This document shows positions 6,494-11,637 of a DNA stretch of 11,637 bases, piece by piece. The position numbers and the translations under genes were made by a program. Positions within the stretch are counted from its first letter, which is position 1; every line of letters starts with the position of its first letter. Below the pieces are notes generated by a model that searched no databases, was not told the origin of the DNA, and was given only the letters and a program-made list of their open reading frames with translations. Source of the DNA: JACVCS01 sp038328575 (GTDB lineage: Bacteria > Planctomycetota > Phycisphaerae > Phycisphaerales > UBA1924); contig JBBQMD010000070.1 in NCBI GenBank assembly GCA_038328575.1, forward strand, positions 1 to 11,637, given 5' to 3'.

Positions 6494-7129
6494 TTAGGTT
6501 GCCGGCCCGGTGCCTGCTAGCCGGTTGCCAAAGTGCTCTTCCTGCACCGGCACCACGTGCCGCAGCACGTCGATGAGCACCTCGCCGGGCGAGCCCATCG
6601 CGTCGATCTCTGCGATCAGACTCCGGTCGTAGCACTTCAGCACCGGGTAGGTCTCGTCCTTGTAGACCTCCCAGCGCTTGCGGATGACGTCCTCGCGCGC
6701 GTCGTCAAACCGGTTCTCTTTGATCGCGCGCCGGCGCAGGCGCTCGATCATCTTGTCCTCGTCCGGGCAGACCAGGTGGATGATCTTGAGAACCTTGACG
6801 TGCTTTTCCAGCAGCTTGGCCTGGTTCGGATTGCGCGGGATGCCGTCGAGCACCAGCAGGTCCTGATTCGGCTTGTAGATGCTCATCACCGTGCGCGCGT
6901 GCATGTGCTGAGACCACATCTGCACCGTCGGCTCGTCGGGCACCAGCAGACCTTTGCTGGAATACTCGATGAAGGTTTTGCCCAAGGCGTTGTTGATGTC
7001 CACGTTGCGGAACACGTCGCCGCACGAGAGGTGAAAGAAGCCCGGGACGTAGCCCAGGATCTTGCCCTGCGTTCCCTTGCCCGCGCCGGGGGGCCCAAAG
7101 AGCAAGATGGTGCGATAGCGGCTGTGCAT
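6494..7129 (-). CDS. Nucleoside monophosphate kinase of the adenylate kinase family
   Basis: Predicted to move phosphate between ATP and a nucleoside monophosphate (AMP is most likely) in the cytoplasm. The 211-residue product has the P-loop FGPPGAGKGTQ (11-21), LSCGDVFR (34-41) in the place of the AMP-binding STGDMLR, LVLDGIPRN (92-100) in the place of DGFPR, and NRFDDAREDVIRKR (139-152) matching the RxDDxxExxxxR motif. The LID is the short type, with no zinc-binding cysteines. The replacement of Phe by Ile and the unusual N-terminal LGYVPGFFHLSCGD suggest a divergent subfamily, so I do not assign adk outright. The ATG at 7129 has GGAG 8 nt upstream and begins right before the P-loop strand; the frame runs on to 7549 but is not protein-like there. 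It lies 130 bp downstream of the methyltransferase gene. Confidence 0.88.
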   Translation of the reverse strand: MHSRYRTILLFGPPGAGKGTQGKILGYVPGFFHLSCGDVFRNVDINNALGKTFIEYSSKGLLVPDEPTVQMWSQHMHARTVMSIYKPNQDLLVLDGIPRNPNQAKLLEKHVKVLKIIHLVCPDEDKMIERLRRRAIKENRFDDAREDVIRKRWEVYKDETYPVLKCYDRSLIAEIDAMGSPGEVLIDVLRHVVPVQEEHFGNRLAGTGPAT

Positions 7130-7137
7130 GCGGGCGA

Positions 7138-7141
7138 CTCC
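7138..7141 (-). promoter_or_regulatory. Shine-Dalgarno of the kinase gene (GGAG)
   Basis: On the minus strand GGAG is followed by 8 nt and the ATG at 7129. It supports the start just before the P-loop over the longer frame. Confidence 0.6.
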
Positions 7142-7170
7142 GTCATCGAACCCATCCGGGTTCAGCCCCG

Positions 7171-7176
7171 ACTTTA
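7171..7176 (-). promoter_or_regulatory. Possible -10 element (TAAAGT) for the kinase gene
   Basis: TAAAGT on the minus strand lies about 41 nt before the ATG, in a locally AT-richer stretch. A TTGTCC (minus strand, 7202-7197) lies 20 bp further upstream, longer than the ideal 17. Together they suggest an independent promoter with a short leader that carries the Shine-Dalgarno. Confidence 0.3.
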
Positions 7177-7259
7177 CCACATCTTCGCGACCGTGTGGAC
7201 AAGTGCCACCAAAGAAAACCACCGACTTCTCGGACGCGACTCTCACGGCCCTCGCGCCC

Positions 7260-7901
7260 TCAGCGCCGCTTGGCCACCACATGAAACACGTGCCAGCACT
7301 TGCCGATCGTCGCCCCCGGCGTCGGCCCGCGCTCGTCTTCCTCCAATGATTCGACCTCAAAGCCCGCCGCAAGCAACGCCAAAACCTCCGCCCGCGTGTG
7401 GTGAGTCCGGTCTGGAAGACCCGCCCATGCATCGCGATCTCCGAAGAACTGCCCAGCAAACCGCCCACCCGGCTCCAGGCACTCCACGATCCGCCCCCAC
7501 AGCCCCGCAAACGCCCTGGGCGGGCAAAACGGCAGCGCAAACGACGCATTCACCAGCGACGCGCCGGGCAGCCCGACCGCCCCGATTTCCTCAAAGCTCC
7601 GAAGCACCAGCTCCAGCCGCGATAGCGCTCCTTCATCGCCCCCAGCCCGCACGCGTTTCTCCACCCGGTCCAGCCCCTCACGGCTGCCATCGATCGCAAC
7701 GACCGACCAGCCCCGCCGCAACAGCTCCGCCGTGTCGCGCCCTTCGCCGCAGCCAAGGTCGATCGCTCGCCGCTGCACTGCCGCATCTGCCGAAATGGCC
7801 TGTCTTCCAGTCAGACCCGCCGCCTTGCCCGCCGCCTGCTCCTCCAGCTCAAAACGCTCCAGCGCCTTCATCAGCGTCGGGCGCGCCGGCAAGTTCGCCA
7901 T
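7260..7901 (-). CDS. Class I SAM-dependent methyltransferase (TehB-like)
   Basis: The 213-residue product has the Rossmann SAM-binding motif AIDLGCGEGRDT (46-57), the acidic loop WSVVAIDGS ending strand 2, a motif-IV-like segment ASLVNASFALPFC, and a later LEPGGRFAGQFFGDRDAW typical of the TehB/small-molecule methyltransferase group. The methyl acceptor cannot be predicted. The first in-frame ATG is at 7901. However, the same frame continues upstream for about 30 codons with no ATG, GTG or TTG, and there encodes DRNWPKYFDT, which resembles the WxxYFDxx start of this protein class. Either the gene begins leaderless at 7901 (TACTTT lies 6 nt before it) or its true N-terminus has been lost through a frameshift. 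It is divergent from the UbiD-family gene. Confidence 0.8.
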   Translation of the reverse strand: MANLPARPTLMKALERFELEEQAAGKAAGLTGRQAISADAAVQRRAIDLGCGEGRDTAELLRRGWSVVAIDGSREGLDRVEKRVRAGGDEGALSRLELVLRSFEEIGAVGLPGASLVNASFALPFCPPRAFAGLWGRIVECLEPGGRFAGQFFGDRDAWAGLPDRTHHTRAEVLALLAAGFEVESLEEDERGPTPGATIGKCWHVFHVVAKRR

Positions 7902-7907
7902 CGTGTC

Positions 7908-7913
7908 AAAGTA
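7908..7913 (-). promoter_or_regulatory. -10-like TACTTT 6 nt before the methyltransferase ATG
   Basis: On the minus strand TACTTT is followed by GACACG and the ATG at 7901. It fits the spacing seen at other starts and would give a leaderless transcript. The same bases read as Tyr-Phe in a coding-looking upstream extension, so the match may be accidental. Confidence 0.3.
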
Positions 7914-7933
7914 CTTGGGCCAGTTGCGATCAC

Positions 7934-7948
7934 GCGCATAACATGCGC
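7934..7948. promoter_or_regulatory. Small palindrome between divergent genes (operator candidate)
   Basis: GCGCAT (7934-7939) and ATGCGC (7943-7948) are perfect inverted repeats around a 3-bp centre, in the 185-bp gap between the methyltransferase and UbiD-family genes. Size and position fit a dimeric regulator site, but six-base arms are common in GC-rich DNA. Confidence 0.25.
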
Positions 7949-8073
7949 CGGCAACAACTCGCCCGCACCCCCCGCGCTTCCCGCACTCTCAGTACCTCGC
8001 GCCCCACCCGCGCCCTCCGCGCTCGGCTCGCCGCCCGTTTCACCCGTGCCATGTTGGACTCGCTGGGCCGCCA

Positions 8074-8079
8074 TATCGT
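8074..8079 (+). promoter_or_regulatory. -10-like TATCGT 7 nt before the UbiD-family start
   Basis: TATCGT is followed by CCCGTCA and the ATG at 8087. It shares TATCGTCCC with the sequence ahead of the hydrolase gene. No Shine-Dalgarno is present. It favours 8087 over the in-frame ATG at 8051 as the start. Confidence 0.45.
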
Positions 8080-8086
8080 CCCGTCA

Positions 8087-10156
8087 ATGTACCGCAACCT
8101 TAGCGACTTTGTTCGGGCGCTAGAAGACGCGGGCGAGCTGATCCGCATTGCCGCCCCCGCCGATCCCATCCTCGAAATCCCCTGGATCGCCGATCGCGCC
8201 AGCAAATCTCCCGCCCCGAGCCCGCCCCACGCCTCCAGCCAACGCAACGACCCGCGCTTCGCCCACCTCGGCGGAAAAGCCCTTCTCTTCGAACGCCCCA
8301 CCGGCGCCGCCTTCCCGCTCCTCATCAACGCCTGGGGCAGCTACCGCCGCATGGAGATGGCCCTCGGCGCCACCACCGCCGGGTTTGACGGCATCGGCGC
8401 CCGCATCGGCGCCCTCGTCAAGCCCGAGCCCCCACGCTCTCTCGCAGAACTCTGCTTGAAGGCCCGCCAGTTCGCGCCGCTGCTCCGCATCCCGCCCCGT
8501 CGTCGCCGCGGCTCCGGCCCCTGCCAAGAGATCGTCCACACCGGCGACGCCATCGATCTCACCACGCTCCCGATCATGCGCTGCTGGCCCCACGATGGCG
8601 ACTTCGCCTCGCTCGGTTACCCGCCAGGCGTGAACGACAGCGTCGCCAACCTGCCGCGTGACGCCCAGTGGAACGCCAGCATGCGCGGGCGCTACATCAC
8701 GCTCGCAGGCATCCACACCGTCCACGCCGACGACGCCAGCGCCCCGCGCCCAGCAAGCCACAACATCGGCATGTATCGCGTGCAGCTCTTCGGCCCGCGC
8801 ACGCTGAGCATGCACTGGCACATTCATCACGACGGCGCCCGCCACTGGCGCTCGTGGAAGGCCCTGGGAAAGCCCATGCCTGTCGCGATCGCGCTCGGCG
8901 GCGAGAGCGTGCTGCCCTACGCCGCGACTGCGCCGCTCCCGCCCGGGATCAGCGAACTCTTGCTGGCCGGCTTTCTCAACGGGCGCGGCATCGAAATGGT
9001 CCGCGCCGCCACCGTTCCGCTCTGGGTCCCGGCCAACGCCGAAATCATCATCGAAGGATTCGTCAGCCATGAAGCCGGCAACATCGGCTTCGATCCCCGC
9101 TCCGGCCAGACCCTGGGCCCCGGCGCAGTCTTCGAAGGCCCCTTCGGCGATCACACCGGCTTCTACTCGCTCCCGGATCGCTACCCGCTTCTCAACGTCA
9201 CCGCCATCACCCACCGCCGCAACGCGATCTACCCGACCACCGTCGTCGGCCTTCCACCGCAGGAGGACTACTTCCTGGGCAAGGCGACGGAACGTGTCTT
9301 CTTCCCCTTGCTCAAAACGCTCATCCACGACATTGAGGATTACGACCTGCCGATGTTTGGCGCGTTTCACAACTGCGCCTGCGTCCAGATCAAGAAGGCG
9401 TACCCGCTGCAAGGGCGGCGTGTCATGCACAGCATCTGGGGCGCGGGGCAGATGGCCTGGACCAAGACCATCTTTGTGGTTGACAGCGATGTTGACGTCC
9501 ACAACACCTTTGCAGTCCTCAGCGCCGCCAGCGCCCAGTGCGAGCCGCTGCGCGACCTCGAGCTCGTCAACGGCCCGCTGGACATCCTCGACCACGCCGC
9601 GCCGCGATTGGGTGCCGGCACCAAGATCGGCTTCGACTGCACCCGCAAGTTTGATGACGAAGCCATTGACGGCAAGCCTCTCTCGCCCGCTCGCGCACCA
9701 CTCACCGATGAGCAGCGCCTCGGAATCGAAGACACCCTGCGCCAAGGCGCCGCCGCCGCTGGCCTCTCGCTCGACGCAAGTCTCCCCGCGCAGCTCTCTG
9801 GCGGCTGGCTGTTCGTCAAAATCACCAAGCAAGCCCCGGGCGAAGGCGCCCGCGCAATCGCGCTGTTCGAGCGACTGCTCGCTGAGTACCCCGTCACGCC
9901 GCGCTTCGCGATTGTCGTCGATAAAGGCGTGGACATCGCTGATATCGACAGCGTGCTGTTCCACTGGTGCGCCAACACCGACGCCGGGCGCGACCTTTAC
10001 CGACTGTCTCGCATGGTCGCCTTCGACGCGACCCCGAAAATCCACGGCGACGAGCGAAACGCCCAGCCCGTTCGCGCCTGGCCCCCGATCCTTCGAACCA
10101 CGCCCGAGATCGAAGCCCGCGTGAACGCCCGCGCCCGCGAGCTCGGCCTCGCGTAA
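8087..10156 (+). CDS. UbiD-family (prenylated-FMN) decarboxylase, long form
   Basis: Predicted prFMN-dependent non-oxidative decarboxylase of an aromatic or unsaturated acid; family members serve ubiquinone and menaquinone synthesis. The 689-residue product has the family's cofactor/metal motif HNIGMYRVQLFG with Asn226 and Arg231 at the N-x4-R spacing, VPANAEIIIEG (314-324) with Glu319, and EGPFGDHTGFY (350-360) giving Glu350, Asp355 and His356. The acid pair appears as Glu and Asp, as in E. coli UbiD. Further UbiD segments are IYPTTVVGLPPQED (381-394) and VVDSDVDVHN (464-473). E. coli UbiD is about 500 residues; this resembles the roughly 600-residue forms of epsilonproteobacteria, plus extra linkers near 41-56 and 530-560. 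A menaquinone role in the futalosine pathway is possible but not shown; no ubiX or mqn gene is in view. The frame is open back to 6533, but there it runs antisense to two real genes. Confidence 0.9.
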   Translation: MYRNLSDFVRALEDAGELIRIAAPADPILEIPWIADRASKSPAPSPPHASSQRNDPRFAHLGGKALLFERPTGAAFPLLINAWGSYRRMEMALGATTAGFDGIGARIGALVKPEPPRSLAELCLKARQFAPLLRIPPRRRRGSGPCQEIVHTGDAIDLTTLPIMRCWPHDGDFASLGYPPGVNDSVANLPRDAQWNASMRGRYITLAGIHTVHADDASAPRPASHNIGMYRVQLFGPRTLSMHWHIHHDGARHWRSWKALGKPMPVAIALGGESVLPYAATAPLPPGISELLLAGFLNGRGIEMVRAATVPLWVPANAEIIIEGFVSHEAGNIGFDPRSGQTLGPGAVFEGPFGDHTGFYSLPDRYPLLNVTAITHRRNAIYPTTVVGLPPQEDYFLGKATERVFFPLLKTLIHDIEDYDLPMFGAFHNCACVQIKKAYPLQGRRVMHSIWGAGQMAWTKTIFVVDSDVDVHNTFAVLSAASAQCEPLRDLELVNGPLDILDHAAPRLGAGTKIGFDCTRKFDDEAIDGKPLSPARAPLTDEQRLGIEDTLRQGAAAAGLSLDASLPAQLSGGWLFVKITKQAPGEGARAIALFERLLAEYPVTPRFAIVVDKGVDIADIDSVLFHWCANTDAGRDLYRLSRMVAFDATPKIHGDERNAQPVRAWPPILRTTPEIEARVNARARELGLA

Positions 10157-10192
10157 GCATCCACCGGGCACCACCACCCGCGGCTCCGGCCG

Positions 10193-10198
10193 TACCCT
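10193..10198 (+). promoter_or_regulatory. -10-like TACCCT 5 nt before the DinB-family start
   Basis: TACCCT is followed by GCGCC and the ATG at 10204, and no Shine-Dalgarno is present. It matches the TANNNT-5-ATG layout of the hydrolase and flavin reductase genes and suggests a leaderless transcript, despite the gap of only 47 bp after the UbiD-family gene. Confidence 0.45.
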
Positions 10199-10203
10199 GC
10201 GCC

Positions 10204-10776
10204 ATGCAACAGACCATCGACCCCAGCGGGCCGCGGCCCACGCGCGAGACGCTCGCCACCATCGCAAATCAGGCCCTTATCAACCGCTTGCGCGTCGGCG
10301 TCGAACGCTTCGACCGGCGCGTTTTCAACCTCACTGACGATCAGCTCGACATGGCCTTCCTACCCGACGCGGGCGTCGGCACCTGGCCGATCCGCGTGCT
10401 CCTGGGGCATCTGGCCGACGCAGAGCTCGCCTTCATCCAGCGCCTCCGGCGCGTCGTCGCGGAGCAGGCGCCCATCCTCCAAGCCTGGGACGAGAACGCC
10501 TTCATCGACTCAAACCTCATGTACGGCACGCCCGAAACCGGCCCCAAGTTCCCCCCCGGCGCATTCGTCGCCACCATCCACACCCTCCGCCAATGGACCA
10601 GCGGCTGGCTCCAAACCCTCCCGCCCGACGCCTTCACCCGCATCGGCCTCCACAGCGAGCGCGGCGAGGAAACCTTCCGCACCATCCTCGAATACGACGT
10701 CTTCCACCTCGACCACCACGCCTGGTACCTCAACCGTAAAGTCTTCCGCATGCTCGGCACCGCGGGCGAGCAATAA
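10204..10776 (+). CDS. DinB-fold protein (putative metal-dependent)
   Basis: The 190-residue product matches the DinB/YfiT four-helix-bundle family. The predicted metal triad is His69 in LLGHLADAE plus His168 and His172 in the C-terminal HxxxH of FHLDHHAWYLNRK. The helix NQALINRLRVGVERF (22-36) and the WPIRVLLGHL start of helix 2 are also typical. Members bind divalent metal and include thiol S-transferases and hydrolases, but most, like this one, have no known substrate. The cytoplasm is the likely site. The ATG at 10204 is chosen because homology begins shortly after it and a -10-like element precedes it; the frame continues to 9967 inside the UbiD-family gene and is not protein-like there. 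Its TAA stop (10774-10776) falls inside the first units of a heptamer repeat array. Confidence 0.82.
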   Translation: MQQTIDPSGPRPTRETLATIANQALINRLRVGVERFDRRVFNLTDDQLDMAFLPDAGVGTWPIRVLLGHLADAELAFIQRLRRVVAEQAPILQAWDENAFIDSNLMYGTPETGPKFPPGAFVATIHTLRQWTSGWLQTLPPDAFTRIGLHSERGEETFRTILEYDVFHLDHHAWYLNRKVFRMLGTAGEQ

Positions 10777-10838
10777 GTGCTGAGCGATGAGCAACAAGTG
10801 CTGAGCAATGAGTGCTGAGCGATGAGCAACCAGCGATG
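10769..10838 (+). repeat. Array of ten degenerate 7-bp repeats
   Basis: From 10769 the sequence divides without gaps into ten heptamers beginning AG: AGCAATA, AGTGCTG, AGCGATG, AGCAACA, AGTGCTG, AGCAATG, AGTGCTG, AGCGATG, AGCAACC, AGCGATG. AGTGCTG and AGCGATG occur three times each. The first unit contains the end of the DinB-family gene: bases TA of its TAA stop, completed by the A of the next unit. The array breaks at TGCCCGC (10839). Confidence 0.85.
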
Positions 10839-10897
10839 TGCCCGCGACTTGATCTCCTTTCCCCCGCTCAGCACTCAGCACTCATCGCTCAGCACTC
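10810..10897. terminator. Long stem between convergent genes (bidirectional terminator candidate)
   Basis: Bases 10810-10826 are the exact reverse complement of 10881-10897, a 17-bp perfect stem around a 54-nt loop. A second, nested outer pairing of 10776-10791 with 10907-10922 has one mismatch in 16. The position between two convergent stops suits a bidirectional transcription end. The large loop and the lack of T-tracts make this unlike a classical intrinsic terminator. Confidence 0.35.
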
Positions 10898-10922
10898 CCC
10901 ACAGCACTCATCGCTCAGCAGT
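10869..10922 (-). repeat. Opposing array of seven 7-bp repeats
   Basis: Read on the minus strand from 10922: ACTGCTG, AGCGATG, AGTGCTG, then TGGGG (a 5-bp interruption), then AGTGCTG, AGCGATG, AGTGCTG, AGTGCTG. These are the same units as in the array at 10769-10838, in opposite orientation across a 30-bp spacer (10839-10868). The last codons and the TGA stop of the flavin reductase gene are read from its first two units. Confidence 0.85.
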
Positions 10923-11567
10923 CCCCTCAAGAGCCGCCCGCCCCATCGGCAGCTCAAACCGATCTCGCGTGCGGCAGTACCCCAGCCCGCCCATGCGCCC
11001 GATCGCATCGAGCATCGCCGGGTCCACATGGTATCGCTCGTTGATCAGCCCCTCGTCGGCGTAGACGCTGACCACCTCGCCCAGCACGATGTTCCCGCCT
11101 GCGGGCACCCCCGGATTCGTCCGAATCACCTGACGCGTCACGCACTCAAACGCCAGCGGGCTCTGGACCACCCGCATCGGCTTCACGACCGCGCTCGCCG
11201 TGAGCGTCAGCCCCGCCAGCTCCGCCTCGCTCTGGCCATACGCCAGCGGCTCGGCGCACGCCGCCATCTTGCGGGCCAGCCGATCCGGGCAGATGTGGAC
11301 GACAAACTCTCCCGTTCCCCCTTCGCTCACGGGCTTGGCGTTGCGCAGCGTGTCCTTCTCTCCGCCAGACCCGTTATTCGCCGGACAAAGCAGCAGCATC
11401 ATCGGATCGCTCCCAACCCCCGCAAAGAACGAGAACGGCGCGATATTCATCGCCCCCTCCGCCCCCGGTCCGATCGTGCTCACTAGCGCAATCGGACGCG
11501 GAACAATCCCACCAATCATCAGCTTGTATCGCGACGCCGCATCCAACGCCTTGGGGTCAATCTGCAT
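10908..11567 (-). CDS. Flavin reductase-like FMN-binding protein
   Basis: The 219-residue product belongs to the flavin reductase-like split-barrel family. PRPIALVST (23-31) and MNIAPFSFFAGVGSDP (40-55) form the FMN-binding core. GEKDTLRN (69-76) is the K-DT segment of the subfamily close to uncharacterised flavoredoxin-type proteins. GRMGGLGYCRTRDRFEL (190-206) is the conserved C-terminal part. Members bind FMN and pass electrons or reduce flavin using NAD(P)H; partner and substrate are unknown. The ATG at 11567 is the natural start, with TATGAT 5 nt upstream and no Shine-Dalgarno. The final residues TAER and the TGA stop are encoded inside a heptamer repeat, so the last eight or so residues are probably not conserved. 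It is convergent with the DinB-family gene. Confidence 0.87.
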   Translation of the reverse strand: MQIDPKALDAASRYKLMIGGIVPRPIALVSTIGPGAEGAMNIAPFSFFAGVGSDPMMLLLCPANNGSGGEKDTLRNAKPVSEGGTGEFVVHICPDRLARKMAACAEPLAYGQSEAELAGLTLTASAVVKPMRVVQSPLAFECVTRQVIRTNPGVPAGGNIVLGEVVSVYADEGLINERYHVDPAMLDAIGRMGGLGYCRTRDRFELPMGRAALEGTAER

Positions 11568-11572
11568 CGCAA

Positions 11573-11578
11573 ATCATA
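11573..11578 (-). promoter_or_regulatory. -10-like TATGAT 5 nt before the flavin reductase start
   Basis: On the minus strand TATGAT (five of six bases of TATAAT) is followed by TTGCG and the ATG at 11567. The surroundings are AT-richer than the rest of the window. It is the best single -10 match here and points to a leaderless mRNA. Confidence 0.5.
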
Positions 11579-11637
11579 ACTCGAACTTGTCACACGCCCC
11601 CCGCCGCTCATGCGAAGAATGAGGCTTGGACGCGATG

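Noticed and set aside
7130..7549. N-terminal extension of the NMP kinase frame
   Set aside because: It overlaps the methyltransferase gene in another frame and is Arg/Ser/Gly-rich. The GGAG-preceded ATG at 7129 lies directly before the P-loop.
6533..8086. Upstream continuation of the UbiD reading frame (over 500 codons)
   Set aside because: It runs antisense through the NMP kinase and methyltransferase genes, is His/Pro/Arg-rich, and UbiD homology begins only at 8087.
8120..10267. Minus-strand open frame of 715 codons opposite the UbiD-family gene
   Set aside because: It is rich in Arg, Gly, Ala, Val and Asp with no motif. It mirrors the codon structure of the UbiD-family gene, as expected for antisense frames in GC-rich DNA.
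10769..10922. The heptamer arrays as a possible CRISPR
   Set aside because: Units are only 7 bp, contiguous and degenerate, with no unique spacers and no cas genes in view.
11610..11637. Possible start of a plus-strand gene (MRRMRLGRD) at the window edge
   Set aside because: Only nine codons are visible, with no Shine-Dalgarno or TANNNT before it. It cannot be judged without sequence beyond 11637.

Overview
The window is GC-rich, close to two-thirds G+C by eye, with strongly GC-biased third codon positions. It carries ten convincing protein genes and no recognisable rRNA, tRNA, CRISPR array, transposase, phage gene or defence system. The gene set suggests a planctomycete, probably of the Phycisphaerae type: a SpoIIE-type phosphatase with a WGGN-containing N-terminus, a long-form UbiD decarboxylase, a nucleoside monophosphate kinase with DGIPRN in place of DGFPR, few Shine-Dalgarno sequences, and heptamer repeats between genes. 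That placement is an inference from protein style and was not tested by any search.

Layout. Positions 1-537 hold no convincing gene but contain a run of possible RNA helices. A TPR protein with a YggX-like (Fe2+-trafficking) C-terminal domain (538-1233, +) faces a minus-strand cluster read from 4514 down to 1243: a membrane M48 peptidase, diaminopimelate epimerase (dapF) and nucleoside diphosphate kinase (ndk). Head-to-head with the peptidase is a SpoIIE/PP2C-type phosphatase (4531-5592, +), followed by an alpha/beta hydrolase (5661-6485, +). That gene converges, with 8 bp between stops, on a nucleoside monophosphate kinase (6494-7129, -). Upstream of the kinase on the same strand is a SAM-dependent methyltransferase (7260-7901, -). 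Divergent from it is the UbiD-family decarboxylase (8087-10156, +), then a DinB-fold protein (10204-10776, +), which converges on a flavin reductase-like protein (10908-11567, -).

Functionally the genes are housekeeping or lightly accessory: nucleotide balance (ndk, NMP kinase), lysine/peptidoglycan precursor supply (dapF), membrane proteolysis (M48), a phosphatase signalling output, prenylated-FMN decarboxylation (UbiD) and flavin chemistry. No single pathway links them all. The likeliest operon is M48-dapF, perhaps with ndk.

Three things stand out. (1) Six of the ten genes have a TANNNT hexamer ending 5 to 8 nt before the start codon, mostly with no Shine-Dalgarno, which suggests leaderless transcripts. 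(2) Two arrays of degenerate 7-bp repeats in opposite orientation fill the gap between the DinB and flavin reductase genes, can form long stems, and supply the stop codons of both genes. (3) The YggX-like domain is fused behind TPR repeats and a glycine-rich linker.
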